64,000 nt of DNA from NCBI GenBank assembly GCA_023442525.1, contig JAEZZA010000002.1, positions 62,001 through 126,000 on the forward strand, in the 5' to 3' direction. The position numbers were made by a program, and so were the translations under genes. Each line of letters starts with the position of its first letter. Position 1 is the stretch's first letter. The notes under the pieces were generated by a model. The model had not been told where the DNA came from. It did not search any database and was given only the letters and a program-made list of their open reading frames with translations. Positions 45,801 through 53,856 of this stretch are shown piece by piece. This DNA is from Bacteroidota bacterium (GTDB lineage Bacteria; Bacteroidota; Bacteroidia; Bacteroidales; UBA10428).

Positions 45801-47231
45801 ATCTTCCTTGCCGAGAACTCGGTTCGCTTTCTTACAGGTCTTAAGAATATGACGGTTTCCTATTCGGTAACGGGAGGTACAATGCTGTCGGGCTTTAACC
45901 CCGAACCCGACCGTGCTGGATTTAACACGACGGATTATAAGGGTGCGCCCGGATTGCCGTTCCTTTTGGGTATACAGGACGAAAATTTTGCTCGGCATGC
46001 GGCATCAAAAGGCTGGCTTACCCGAAACGATGCTTTTTCAGAGCCTTTCACCATGTCGCGCACCGAAACCTTTAATATTAAGGGTACTTTCGAACCATAT
46101 AAAGGTTTCCGGATCGATTTAACCGGATCGAGAAGTTTCTCGGAATTCAACAGTGAATACTTCCATGTAGGAGATTCACTTCCCGGTGTTAACGGGTTCT
46201 ACTTCGACAATCACCTGGTGAACGGAGGATTCTCAATATCCATTATTTCACTCCGGTCGGCTTTTGAGAAAAACAAAGAAGGAGATATCCGTTCCGATGC
46301 TTTTGAAAGATTTAAAATGTACCGTACAAAAATTTCGGGAAGACTAGCCCGGCATCGCGAAGAACAAACCAACGGTGAGTACCAGGCATCAATACAACAC
46401 ACGTCCGATGGAGGATATAAATATGGTTATGGTTCGACATCTCCCGAAGTGGTAATTCCGGCATTTATTGCAGCCTATACCGGAAAGGATCCGGAAAAGG
46501 TAACATTAACCCGTTTCCCCGGGATATTGAGCATTCTTCCCAACTGGGCGGTTATCTTTGACGGTTTGCCAAAAATCAAGCCGGTTGATCAGGTACTGAG
46601 ATCAGCAACCTTACGCCATACCTACCGCTCGATTTACAGCATCAATTCGTATTCTTCGCATTTCATGTACGAACGCAACGACATTTATGGGATTGGTTTC
46701 AGAACCGACCTTCAGGATAATTTCGTTCCTGAATTACAAATGAATTCGGTTGCCATTCGCGAAGACATGGATCCCCTGTTCTCGTTCGACGGTACATGGA
46801 TTAATAATCTGATAACAAGGGTTGAGATTCGCCGGTCGCGTTTGCTGGCACTCAGCCTGGCCAATAACCAGCTTACCGAAAGTAAAACCAGCGAATTGAT
46901 TGTTGGTGCCGGCTACCGTTTCACCAAAGTAGCGTTAAAAATTGGCGAAAGAGCTTATGAGAGCGACCTCGACGTGAAATTCAACCTGTCGATGAGGGAT
47001 AATAAAACTATAGTCAGATACTTTGCGCAGACCGACAAGGACGAGCACGACCAGATCACTATGGGAGACCGGTTGTTCCGACTGGAATTCACTGCCGATT
47101 ACCTGTTATCGCCCCGGTTCAACCTGCGGTTCTTCTTCGACCGTACACTGAATAAGCCCCATACTTCCCGTTCGTTCAAAAGAATTGATACCAACATTGG
47201 TTTCAGCCTCAGGTTTACCCTTACTCAATAA
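39879..47231 (+). CDS. sprA: T9SS translocon SprA (Sov)
   Basis: Giant outer-membrane beta-barrel that is the protein-conducting channel of type IX secretion. From the ATG at 39879 (MVKVLNRISMHLMPAFLLFLAVNTSAQ, signal peptide) it has 2450 residues, close to the 2400-2500 of the family. Features seen are a repeat of the SprA N-terminal pattern PLxLxNPSNIRQEIRYDPQTGRYEF near the start, a long soluble cap (YIDDFEGTETTIELKTPQSWYLSS, residues ~830), and many amphipathic strands to the C-terminus (TNIGFSLRFTLTQ). With porP-gldKLMN 5 kb upstream the window holds the whole core of the system. Probably co-transcribed with ruvA. Confidence 0.96.
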   Translation: MVKVLNRISMHLMPAFLLFLAVNTSAQTDSVDLKYPFKDEVRFPFSNSGTGSPLYLNNPSNIRQEIRYDPQTGRYEFTEKMGSLDYRPPATMSLREYMEYDRQKSVNDYWRTRLRENKSPVQAGQSMIPGIKMGETFDKVFGTDVITITPQGSAELIFGYNMSRVDNPALSEKNRRNPSFLFKERIQMNVTGSIGDKMQLGINYNTEASFDFENKTKLEYTGKEDEIIKKIEAGNVTFSLPGTLITGSQSLFGLKTDLQFGKLFVSSVISHQKGQSQVVEVKGGAQVSEFEIDAVDYDANRHFFLSHFFRDNYNEWLSTLPFISSGVRIEQIEVWVTNKGYSTTDTRNILALTDMAEGYHTDTDPNFIGNVNLIQPSAVRNGPPDKETSNQLYSTIISQYVAVRTFNDISTALLPLELSYDFKGGKDYVKIENARRLTPNEYHLNEELGYISLNSALRADEVLAVAYVYTYKGRTYRVGELSTDGIAAPQTLLVKLLKGTSLTPKSGTWDLMMKNVYAIGAYQVSNRDFILDVLYRKDETGVPVNYIAENGTDSAFNRKILLRVMGLDRLDTRNEPRPDGRFDFVEGTTITARDGRVFFTQVEPFGADLRRTITGGNINDAALNRIADKYVFEELYDSTQTKARQLARKNKFFMAGSYQAASGSEIQLNAMNIPPNSVKVSSGGITLVEGQDYSVDYALGRVKILNQGLLQSGAPLSISLENNALFNLQTKTLLGTHLDYRFSDNFNVGATIMNLTERPLTQKVNMGDEPISNTIWGLNTNYRTESRFLTRMIDKLPLIETKETSTISFDAEFAHLIPGQAKIIGEGGVAYIDDFEGTETTIELKTPQSWYLSSTPYTLTNPAWKNDLRYGYGRSKLAWYSIDPLFTRNESRTPDNITEADQKDHFAREILETEIFKNRESGTGFQNTLLVMNLAYYPQERGPYNFDPTIGADGLLPNPQDRWGGIMRELQTSDFETSNIEYIEFWLMDPFVKDSLHAGGDLYFNLGEISEDVLKDSRKFFENGLPTVDTTVPVETSVWGNIPVTQNIVNTFDADPRNRALQDVGLDGLSDEQERVKFSNYINSVPPSIRDVVSADPSADNFRYFLSPEYNSVDGIIPRYKDYNNMQGNSPTTEQSGGDFAAATTLPNTEDLNRDNTLNEEDSYYEYRVPIRPNQMNFDNPYITDIVDGKGVKWYQFRIPISDFQSKVGNIEDFKSIRFMRMYLTQFSSPVIMRFAELHLVRSEWRKYFGDLAEGGPSVTDQTKNGTFEITSVNIEENASKKPVNYVLPPGIDRVIDPSQPQIAQLNEQSLVFKVRDLPDADARVAYKNMNIDLRQYKYLRMFVHAEALQDEVLRDHEVSAFIRLGSDQTDNYYEYEVPLVLTPHGLYADEGRRLVWPDSNLVQILLDDLVDLKVERDKAIAERPDLYDRMKVYKKRVGKNTLKIRGTPNLANIRSMLLGVRNPGDTDNPFGNDGLPKSVEVWFNELRITDFNNKGGWAANARTQIRLADLGTLSIAGSTSKPGFGSIEQKVDDRNQEETNQIDIASNIELGKLLPEKAKVSVPLYVGVSKITVTPEYSEKEPDRKLKDVLTDAENAEERREIKETSQDVIKRTSVNLTNVRVNKEFEKFRLLSPSNFSLTAEYSESQAHNYEVERNNAINYGLAFNYIYSSRAKPLTPFRNSKGLKSPYLKLIKDFNVTLIPSRLAYRTEFARRYNEIKLRNVYEDRDILLDSTVSKDFVWNKGYELNWDLTRSLKFDFNINSVARIDEMEGAYDFFRKGENKEWARSVWESIGKGGRPITYNHRFNSTYTLPLNKLPFLSWTAVNLRYNSGYNWLQGPFYKGNTPMWNEISNSNTIQANSTFNLTSLYNKSKYLKKLESKYAPTKNQQKPKNYKTVTFTRDNFFLRPHTPRNISHKLNTRDLTVKVTDREGREIETSYQIIDENKISIEADTNYNGLQVVIEGKVETGEKPLIFLAENSVRFLTGLKNMTVSYSVTGGTMLSGFNPEPDRAGFNTTDYKGAPGLPFLLGIQDENFARHAASKGWLTRNDAFSEPFTMSRTETFNIKGTFEPYKGFRIDLTGSRSFSEFNSEYFHVGDSLPGVNGFYFDNHLVNGGFSISIISLRSAFEKNKEGDIRSDAFERFKMYRTKISGRLARHREEQTNGEYQASIQHTSDGGYKYGYGSTSPEVVIPAFIAAYTGKDPEKVTLTRFPGILSILPNWAVIFDGLPKIKPVDQVLRSATLRHTYRSIYSINSYSSHFMYERNDIYGIGFRTDLQDNFVPELQMNSVAIREDMDPLFSFDGTWINNLITRVEIRRSRLLALSLANNQLTESKTSELIVGAGYRFTKVALKIGERAYESDLDVKFNLSMRDNKTIVRYFAQTDKDEHDQITMGDRLFRLEFTADYLLSPRFNLRFFFDRTLNKPHTSRSFKRIDTNIGFSLRFTLTQ

Positions 47232-47326
47232 CTAAAAAAAAGTAATTTTACCTCTCAGGAATAATACTTACTTTTAACACCGCTTAACAAAGTCAGCTTG
47301 AAATGTCAGGCGGGGTGAAAACAAAG

Positions 47327-47344
47327 TCCTGAGCAGAGTCGAAG
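47327..47344 (+). repeat. Dispersed-repeat-like motif before gcvH
   Basis: TCCTGAGCAGAGTCGAAG resembles the CTTCGACTCxGCTCAGGA word (read on the other strand) that recurs between genes in many bacteria. Only one copy lies in this window, so its repeat nature here is recalled, not shown. The 152-bp gap has no gene that I can support. Confidence 0.3.
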
Positions 47345-47383
47345 CCCGAAATACATTAATATTATTAACTAATAATACAAACA

Positions 47384-47764
47384 ATGAACATTCCTTCCGA
47401 TTTACGCTACACTAAAGATCATGAATGGATCAGGATCAATGGTAATAAAGCACAGGTAGGTATAACAGATTTTGCCCAGGGCGAATTGGGTGATATAGTT
47501 TTCGTTGAAATCGAAACTGTTGGAAGTCACCTCGAAAAAGGAAGTACTTTTGGAACCATCGAAGCAGTAAAAACTGTTTCTGATTTGTTTATTCCGCTAT
47601 CGGGTAAAGTATTGTCGGTGAATACAAAGATAAACGACACCCCCGATGTGATTAATAAGGATCCTTATGGAGAAGGATGGCTGATTGAGATGGAAGTTGA
47701 TGATGTTGCACAGGCAAACGAACTGATGGATTCAGTAGCTTATGCAGCTATGCTGAACGTTTAA
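47384..47764 (+). CDS. gcvH: Glycine cleavage system H protein
   Basis: Lipoyl carrier that shuttles the aminomethyl group between the P, T and L proteins of glycine cleavage. 126 residues; the lipoylated Lys63 lies in GTIEAVKTVSDL, with the usual YTKDHEWI opening and DPYGEGWLIEM. The P, T and L genes are not in the window. It lies 12 nt before a GNAT-type acyltransferase gene. Confidence 0.97.
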   Translation: MNIPSDLRYTKDHEWIRINGNKAQVGITDFAQGELGDIVFVEIETVGSHLEKGSTFGTIEAVKTVSDLFIPLSGKVLSVNTKINDTPDVINKDPYGEGWLIEMEVDDVAQANELMDSVAYAAMLNV

Positions 47765-47776
47765 AAGTTTTATTTA

Positions 47777-48709
47777 ATGAGACCAATTATTGATCCGGTT
47801 GACCGCGAGCTGATCGAGAAGGAACTTACCGAGGATAAGTTGTTGCGTAAGACCAATAACGGAGGCAATCTCCTGTATGTGGTAACGCACCACGATTCTC
47901 CCAATATTATGCTTGAAATTGGCCGGCTCAGGGAACTGGCATTCAGAGTTGCAGGAGGAGGCACCGGAAAAGATGTGGATATCGATCTGTTCGATACCAT
48001 GCCCGACCCTTATAAACAAATCATTGTATGGGATCCGGCAGAAAAAGAAATACTGGGAGGATACCGGTATTTAATCTGTTCCGAAGCAGCAACCGATGCC
48101 GGTGGCAACTGGAATCTGGCTACATCAAGGTTATTCCGCTTTTCAAAGAGATTCAGCGAGGAATTCATGCCCCACATGATCGAGTTGGGCAGGTCGTTTG
48201 TTCAACCTGCTTACCAGTCGACCAACCGCAAGGGCAAAGGAATTTATGCAATGGATAACCTGTGGGACGGTCTGGGAGCAGTATGGATGCAGAACCCGCA
48301 CATTAAGTATTTCTTTGGAAAGGTTACCATGTATACTACTTTCCATCGCGAAGCACGCGACCTGATCCTGCATTTCATGAAAAAATATTTTGGCGACAGG
48401 GAAAACCTGGTGGTTCCGTTCGAACCTCTCGAAATAACAACCGATACAAAACTGCTCGATAGTATTCTATGCGGTTCAAACTACCGCGAAGACTATAAAA
48501 TTCTTTCACAAAACGTACGTGCAAGGGGCGAAAACATTCCTCCCCTTATCAATGCATACATGAACCTGTCACCCACTATGAAGGTTTTTGGCACGGCCAT
48601 GAATTATGGATTTGGCGATGTTGAAGAAACCGCGATCATGATCACGGTTAATGATATGTACGACGAAAAAATCGAAAGGCATATTAAATCATATATTAAC
48701 CAGTCATAA
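47777..48709 (+). CDS. GNAT-fold acyltransferase (hemolysin/OlsB-type, possible glycine-lipid N-acyltransferase)
   Basis: A 310-residue cytoplasmic protein with the acyltransferase pattern GRLRELAFRVAGGGTGKDVDIDLFD, KEILGGYRYLICSEA, FMPHMIELGRSFVQPAYQ and LWDGLGAVWMQNPHIKYFFGKVTM. These match the family of OlsB-like N-acyltransferases that attach 3-hydroxy fatty acids to amino acids. From memory it resembles GlsB, the first enzyme of glycine lipid synthesis in Bacteroides. The usual O-acyltransferase partner (GlsA, PlsC type) is not adjacent; an alpha/beta hydrolase follows instead. The family is clear, the glycine substrate is an inference. Confidence 0.7.
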   Translation: MRPIIDPVDRELIEKELTEDKLLRKTNNGGNLLYVVTHHDSPNIMLEIGRLRELAFRVAGGGTGKDVDIDLFDTMPDPYKQIIVWDPAEKEILGGYRYLICSEAATDAGGNWNLATSRLFRFSKRFSEEFMPHMIELGRSFVQPAYQSTNRKGKGIYAMDNLWDGLGAVWMQNPHIKYFFGKVTMYTTFHREARDLILHFMKKYFGDRENLVVPFEPLEITTDTKLLDSILCGSNYREDYKILSQNVRARGENIPPLINAYMNLSPTMKVFGTAMNYGFGDVEETAIMITVNDMYDEKIERHIKSYINQS

Positions 48710-48712
48710 ATT

Positions 48713-49558
48713 GTGTCAGATGACATGATCCATAACGAATACAAATGGAAGAGCCATGACGGGATCATGCTGTACGCACAAGAATGGAGGCCGGAGTCGA
48801 AACCCCAGGCCGTAATCAATTACGTTCACGGTTTTAAAGAACACAGTAGCCGGTTCCGGAAATGGGCCGAACGTTTTGCTGCCAGTGGTTACGCCGTGAT
48901 GGCCTTCGATCTGCGCGGACATGGTCATTCTGAAGGTCGCAGGGGATATGCCCGGCACTATAACGACATTATTGGCGATATTTATGTTTTTCTGTCTCAG
49001 TCAAGAGAGGCCTTTCCCGACGTAAATCACGTTTTATACGGTCATAGCATGGGCGGCAACCTGGTGACCAATTACCTGATCCGTAACCGCGATCTGCCCG
49101 ATGCAGCAATTATAGCCTCTCCCTGGTTCAGGCTTGCCCAGCCTCCGTCATTTCTTAAAATGGCTATGGCACAGATAATCCGGATTATTTTACCCACCCT
49201 TACCATTGCAGGCGATTTGGATATTAATGCCCTGTCGCGCGATCCTTCCGTTGCCAGGGATTATAAAAACGATCCGCTCGTGCACAACATGATACGTCCC
49301 AAATTGTTCTTTGAAGTAGAAAGCTACGGTATGAAGGCATCACGCAGTATTTATAGAATCAATATTCCGCTGCTGGTTATACATGGTACCAATGACCAAC
49401 TTTGTTCGTATAAACAAACTCTCAATTTTGTGATGAACGCGGGTAAGCGAACGACCTTCAGGGAATGGACGGGCGCATATCACGAATTGCATAACGAAAT
49501 TAATGAGCAGGAGATCTTTGCCTTTGTAATGAACTGGCTGAAGAGTACCCTGCACTGA
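48713..49558 (+). CDS. Alpha/beta hydrolase, monoacylglycerol lipase-like
   Basis: Serine hydrolase of the lysophospholipase/monoacylglycerol lipase group. The 281-residue protein has the oxyanion region NYVHGFKEHSSRF, the nucleophile Ser in YGHSMGGNL (GxSxG), the Asp in VIHGTNDQLC, and the His in GAYHELHNE, a full catalytic triad. The start is GTG at 48713, 3 nt after the previous stop; an ATG at 48725 is the alternative. It probably acts on lipids, in keeping with the acyltransferase before it. Confidence 0.88.
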   Translation: MSDDMIHNEYKWKSHDGIMLYAQEWRPESKPQAVINYVHGFKEHSSRFRKWAERFAASGYAVMAFDLRGHGHSEGRRGYARHYNDIIGDIYVFLSQSREAFPDVNHVLYGHSMGGNLVTNYLIRNRDLPDAAIIASPWFRLAQPPSFLKMAMAQIIRIILPTLTIAGDLDINALSRDPSVARDYKNDPLVHNMIRPKLFFEVESYGMKASRSIYRINIPLLVIHGTNDQLCSYKQTLNFVMNAGKRTTFREWTGAYHELHNEINEQEIFAFVMNWLKSTLH

Positions 49559-49568
49559 ATTTTACTTC

Positions 49569-50522
49569 ATGAACCTCCAAACCATTGTCCATATTCCTGA
49601 TCCTCCTTTCAGGATCAACTACACGACTCCCTGCCTGTTAATGGGATCGTGTTTTTCCGATTATATTGGTGTAATTATGGAGGACTACTGCTTTCCGGTT
49701 TTGTTGAATCCCTTCGGAACCCTTTTCAATCCCGCATCAATCCAATCCGGTCTGATGAACCTGGTTCATAAGAAAATTTATCATGCAGGCGACTTAAGAT
49801 TTCATGACGGTCGATGGCTGAGTTTCGACCATTACACCGGCTTCACCCATGCGGATCGCGACAAGTGCCTGGCTCATATCAACGAGTCAGTTGCTAAGGC
49901 ATCGATATGGTTAAAAAATGCCGGTTATTTGATACTCACCTTTGGCACGGCATGGATTTACCGTTTGCATGAAACGCGACAAATTGTGGCCAACTGCCAT
50001 AAAATACCTCAATCGGAGTTTTCGAAGGAACTTATGAAACCCGGAGAAATAGTGATGCTGTATGATGACTTGCTTTCGGAACTTCGGGCATTCAACAGTA
50101 AACTGAAAATCATTTTTACCATAAGCCCGGTAAGACATTGGGCCGACGGCGCGGTGAATAACCAGTTAAGCAAATCAATTCTGCATTTCGGCCTCAGCGA
50201 GATCCTGAAGCGAAACGAAAATACCTCGTATTTCCCATCGTACGAAATATATATGGACGAACTGCGCGACTATCGTTTTTATGCGGCTGACATGCTGCAT
50301 CCGTCGAAACAGGGCGCTGAATATATATGGGAACGGTTTACCGCAACATGGTGCGACGATGAAACACGTACCATCATGAAAAAAGTTGATCCTGTAATTC
50401 GTGCCTTACGTCATCGTCCGGTAAATCCCGATTCGGAATCCTACAAAAAATTCCGTGAATCCACCGAAAACAAAATCGCTGCCCTCAAAAACCAATATCC
50501 TTTTCTAAACTTTCCGGACTAG
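49569..50522 (+). CDS. GSCFA-domain protein
   Basis: A 317-residue protein with the name-giving motif GSCFSDYIG at residues 27-35, NPFGTLFNP, LTFGTAWIY, ISPVRHW and AADMLHPSKQGAEYIWERF. The Ser, the late Asp-x-x-His (DMLH) and the overall pattern are those of an SGNH/GDSL-like esterase fold, so it may remove acyl or acetyl groups from glycans or lipids. No substrate is known. It lies 10 nt after the lipase-like gene, so it is likely in the same transcript. Confidence 0.88.
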   Translation: MNLQTIVHIPDPPFRINYTTPCLLMGSCFSDYIGVIMEDYCFPVLLNPFGTLFNPASIQSGLMNLVHKKIYHAGDLRFHDGRWLSFDHYTGFTHADRDKCLAHINESVAKASIWLKNAGYLILTFGTAWIYRLHETRQIVANCHKIPQSEFSKELMKPGEIVMLYDDLLSELRAFNSKLKIIFTISPVRHWADGAVNNQLSKSILHFGLSEILKRNENTSYFPSYEIYMDELRDYRFYAADMLHPSKQGAEYIWERFTATWCDDETRTIMKKVDPVIRALRHRPVNPDSESYKKFRESTENKIAALKNQYPFLNFPD

Positions 50523-50651
50523 CAGCGCCTATCCCCCTCTGGGAGGCAACCCCCTACCCGCGGTCTCCCGACTGCTATCCCAACGATAACAGTTATCGCT
50601 GCCACGCGAAATTTGCTTGTCATAATTTTAACTGGAACAGAAGGTTTTATG

Positions 50652-50659
50652 TAACTTTG
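50652..50659 (+). promoter_or_regulatory. -7 box of pcm
   Basis: TAACTTTG fits TAnnTTTG, 30 bp before the pcm ATG. The 166-bp gap also holds the palindrome CGATAAC A GTTATCG (50583-50597) and no gene. Confidence 0.45.
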
Positions 50660-50688
50660 ATAATACAGACCCGATAGAATAATTTCTG

Positions 50689-51408
50689 ATGAGGACAATC
50701 GCACTAACACTGATATTTATATTGATTTCCGTACGCTGTACCGGACAGCATAAGGCGCCGCCCGAAAACAATCTGCAACTAAAAAGAGAGCAGATGGTAA
50801 AAAGGCAGATCGCAGCCCGCGGAATTACCAACACAAAAGTGTTATCGGCCATGCGTAAGGTTGAAAGGCATCTGTTTGTTCCCGAAGACAAAATTGATGA
50901 CGCCTATGGCGATTATGCTGTTCCCATTGGTTACGGCCAGACTATATCGCAGCCTTATATTGTTGCCTTCATGACCGACATCCTGGATGTAAAGCGTGAT
51001 ACAAAGGTTCTCGAAGTGGGAACAGGTTCAGGCTATCAGGCAGCAGTAATGGGAGAGATTTGCGATTCGGTATTTACAATCGAGATCATTAAACCTCTTG
51101 CCGAAAAATCGAGAGAATTGTTGAAAAAACTCGGCTACCGTAACGTTTTTGTTAAGATTGGCGACGGGTACAAAGGATGGCCGGAGTATGCACCATACGA
51201 TGCAATTATAGTTACATGTTCACCGAGTCATATTCCTGAACCGCTTGTGGAACAACTTGCCGAAGGCGGTAAAATGGTCATTCCCGTTGGGAAATTGTTC
51301 AACCAGGAACTGGTGCTGCTGGTTAAAAACAAAGGAAAACTAAAGCAGCAGGCTATTCTGCCTGTGCGTTTCGTTCCCATGGTGAACGAGGAGAATCAGG
51401 AGTACTGA
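50689..51408 (+). CDS. pcm: Protein-L-isoaspartate O-methyltransferase with N-terminal export signal
   Basis: SAM-dependent repair enzyme that methylates L-isoaspartyl residues in aged proteins. The 239-residue protein has the family text KVERHLFVPEDKIDDAYGDYAVPIGYGQTISQPYIVAFM, SAM motif I VLEVGTGSGYQAAVMGEI, and the post-motif DAIIVTCSPSHIPEPLVEQLAEGGKMVIPVG. Unlike the cytosolic E. coli enzyme it starts with a hydrophobic leader (MRTIALTLIFILISVRCTGQ), so it is probably exported. The Cys at residue 17 is preceded by Arg, a poor lipobox. Confidence 0.92.
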   Translation: MRTIALTLIFILISVRCTGQHKAPPENNLQLKREQMVKRQIAARGITNTKVLSAMRKVERHLFVPEDKIDDAYGDYAVPIGYGQTISQPYIVAFMTDILDVKRDTKVLEVGTGSGYQAAVMGEICDSVFTIEIIKPLAEKSRELLKKLGYRNVFVKIGDGYKGWPEYAPYDAIIVTCSPSHIPEPLVEQLAEGGKMVIPVGKLFNQELVLLVKNKGKLKQQAILPVRFVPMVNEENQEY

Positions 51409-51411
51409 TCG

Positions 51412-53817
51412 TTATTTCTCGTTAGTGGAGACGGTTTCAAAATAACCTGCATGTCCCGAATAAGAAATCCCCTGAACATCGAAGCGGTATTCTCCGCCGG
51501 TTAAAGGCTTGTCGAAAACTATCCGTGCCCTTCCGTTTGAATCGGTCATTATAACCGGATCCCACACCAGGGTATAGTTTATCCGGGGTTCTGCTTCAGG
51601 TTCATACTTTGGTTGATAGAACCGGCGTGGAGTGCTGTAACCCAGCATGTCGAATTCAATCCTGCCACGAACCATAAACTGTCCTCTTTTTGTATAAACT
51701 GCTATTACGCCGTTGGCACCTCTGGCACCATAGAATGATGTTTTCGGACCTTTTAAAACTTCTACCCTTTCAATATCGTGGATGGGAATCGATTTAATGG
51801 CGTTAACATCCATAACCGGCATACCGTCGACCAGGTAAAGTGGCTGTGTATTGCCATACAATGTGTTGATTCCCCTGATATGAACATTATCACCGGTAAT
51901 CACTACGCCCGGCACCCGGCCTTTCATCACGTCGAGTATGTTCCCGTTCACCATATTGAAATCTTCATGATAAAGAACATAATCCGGATCGCCATAAATT
52001 CCTTGCATACTGTTTTTCTTTCTTTCTTCCAAAGCCTGTTTCTCACGCTCATAAACTTTGCGGCTATCCTCAGCTACTTCGGCCCGGTGTGCTTTCTTAT
52101 CCCTTTCGGATATTGTAGTAAGCGTATAGTCGCCCTGGTAATTCACTACTTCCGTATTCTGATTATCAGCCAGAAGTATTAACAGATTCCTTCGGCCCGA
52201 GGGTCTCCAGGCTTCTATCTTCACACTGACGGTGTCGTAATAAATAAGGTTTTCAAATTTGAATGTTCCCTTATCGGCAGAATACTGAGTATAAACATCA
52301 TTGTAGGCATCCATAATCGAAAGTTGAATCTTGCAGTCTTCCAAAGGCAGGTTGAAAAAATCACGTGTGATTTTACCTGCAATGGTCAGCCCCTTCTCCT
52401 CGTGATACCTGATTTTGGGATAATCGCCGGCCAGCACACTGTTCCATTCGAATCTTCTCCATCCCTGTGTGAGCATAAGATTATCCATGGCCCGGATAAA
52501 TTCTTCGTTCGAAAGCTTGAAATAATCAAGAGGGTCCTCGACGTATCCCTTAAGATCGGATAGCAGCAGAAGGTCACTCAGAATATTATTCCGGTTTACT
52601 TCATTCGCTTTATTTATTTCTCTTGTTACGGAAAGAGAAAGGTTCGCACTTACAGGACGGTTTTGGCGGTCGACCGTACGTATATCCACTGCTATTTTTT
52701 TGCCATCATCCGACATGGAATCCGATGCTGACAAACTGATCTTCATTAACCCCAAAAGATTTGAAAACACAAGCCTTTCGGCAATGGGAGTCCCTCTTGC
52801 CGAGAATACGGTGATCTGCATGATACCTCCTGGAAAATTGTTCCGGTTTAGGGTAAGTGTTGCCTTACCCTTGTTCAGCTTGATCACTTCACTGAAATAT
52901 ATCCGCCCTCCTATCTGACCTGCAACAATTACATCGCCCGGTTCGGTCCTGCTTGAAGTTAACTGAATGGCTACCTGTTCGCGTGTATTTTCCACCTGCA
53001 TTACCAGGCCGCTTTCAAGTGCTTCATCAAGGGGTATTTTCCGGTCTTTTTCGCCGCTGATTACGGCGTGATACTTCCGACCCTTTTGAGGCGTTATATT
53101 GAACCGGCCTATTCCTTTATAGGAAGTTTTGAAAGTTGTTATCTGAATTCCCTTGTCATCGTAAATTGTCCCCTCCGCATCTACTCCTTTTCCGGTGCGG
53201 CTAATAGCTTTAAAAGCCACAACGCTTTGCAGGCCGTTAACCAGGTAGCCGCCTTCAGGCATAAACTGAATATCGGTCTCCGAACTCATTTCAACCCTCT
53301 CGGTAAGTTCTTTTTTGTTATGCCGGGCCTCACGCGGCGATATCAACCGGCTGTAGCCGGGATTGAAGATCTGGAAATTTTTTTCAAAGTAGAATTCCGG
53401 GTCAAAATTCTGCATCCAGGCGGTAAAGGCTCTCAACTGGTACAGTCCCTCCGGCAGAGTATCCGACAGCATGATATCACCAATGCCGAAACCATCGAAC
53501 ATCTGGATTCTTTTGATCTCAACACGGGTTTGGAAAGGACTGATCAGCTCAATATACAGGTTGGTGGTCATGGTGTCGGGCAGGTGATCGAGTCCGTCCA
53601 CAAGGTAAGCCTTTATCCAGATAACCTCGCCTGCGATAAATTCCTTTTTGTCGATATGCAGATATACCTTCTTCTGCGGGTATAACGAAGTGAATTTGTG
53701 TAAAGCATCCCTGATCCTGTCGGCACGAGGATCGCTATCATCAAAGCCCGCGAGAAAAAAAATAATCAATGGCACAACTAATACCTGCCAGGTTGGCCAT
53801 GATCTGATAGTTTTCAT
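51412..53817 (-). CDS. MG2-like protein with isolated TonB-receptor plug domain
   Basis: From the ATG at 53817 (MKTIRSWPTWQVLVVPLIIFFLAGF, signal peptide or anchor) the protein has 801 residues. Residues ~45-390 are beta-sandwich domains like the macroglobulin MG2 region (YPQKKVYLHIDKKEFIAGEVIWIKAYLVD, LPEGLYQLRAFTAWMQNF). Near 630-730 lies a plug domain (DVMKGRVPGVVITGDNVHIRG, QPLYLVDGMPVMDVNAIKSIPIHDIERVEVLKGP, GARGANGVIAVYTKRG) as in SusC-type receptors. No beta-barrel follows; a short Ig-like tail ends the chain. Such proteins recur in Bacteroidota with unknown function, perhaps in cell-surface assembly. Confidence 0.82.
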   Translation of the reverse strand: MKTIRSWPTWQVLVVPLIIFFLAGFDDSDPRADRIRDALHKFTSLYPQKKVYLHIDKKEFIAGEVIWIKAYLVDGLDHLPDTMTTNLYIELISPFQTRVEIKRIQMFDGFGIGDIMLSDTLPEGLYQLRAFTAWMQNFDPEFYFEKNFQIFNPGYSRLISPREARHNKKELTERVEMSSETDIQFMPEGGYLVNGLQSVVAFKAISRTGKGVDAEGTIYDDKGIQITTFKTSYKGIGRFNITPQKGRKYHAVISGEKDRKIPLDEALESGLVMQVENTREQVAIQLTSSRTEPGDVIVAGQIGGRIYFSEVIKLNKGKATLTLNRNNFPGGIMQITVFSARGTPIAERLVFSNLLGLMKISLSASDSMSDDGKKIAVDIRTVDRQNRPVSANLSLSVTREINKANEVNRNNILSDLLLLSDLKGYVEDPLDYFKLSNEEFIRAMDNLMLTQGWRRFEWNSVLAGDYPKIRYHEEKGLTIAGKITRDFFNLPLEDCKIQLSIMDAYNDVYTQYSADKGTFKFENLIYYDTVSVKIEAWRPSGRRNLLILLADNQNTEVVNYQGDYTLTTISERDKKAHRAEVAEDSRKVYEREKQALEERKKNSMQGIYGDPDYVLYHEDFNMVNGNILDVMKGRVPGVVITGDNVHIRGINTLYGNTQPLYLVDGMPVMDVNAIKSIPIHDIERVEVLKGPKTSFYGARGANGVIAVYTKRGQFMVRGRIEFDMLGYSTPRRFYQPKYEPEAEPRINYTLVWDPVIMTDSNGRARIVFDKPLTGGEYRFDVQGISYSGHAGYFETVSTNEK

Positions 53818-53856
53818 AACATGGATATTGATGTTTGTGGAACAAATAATCAAGAT

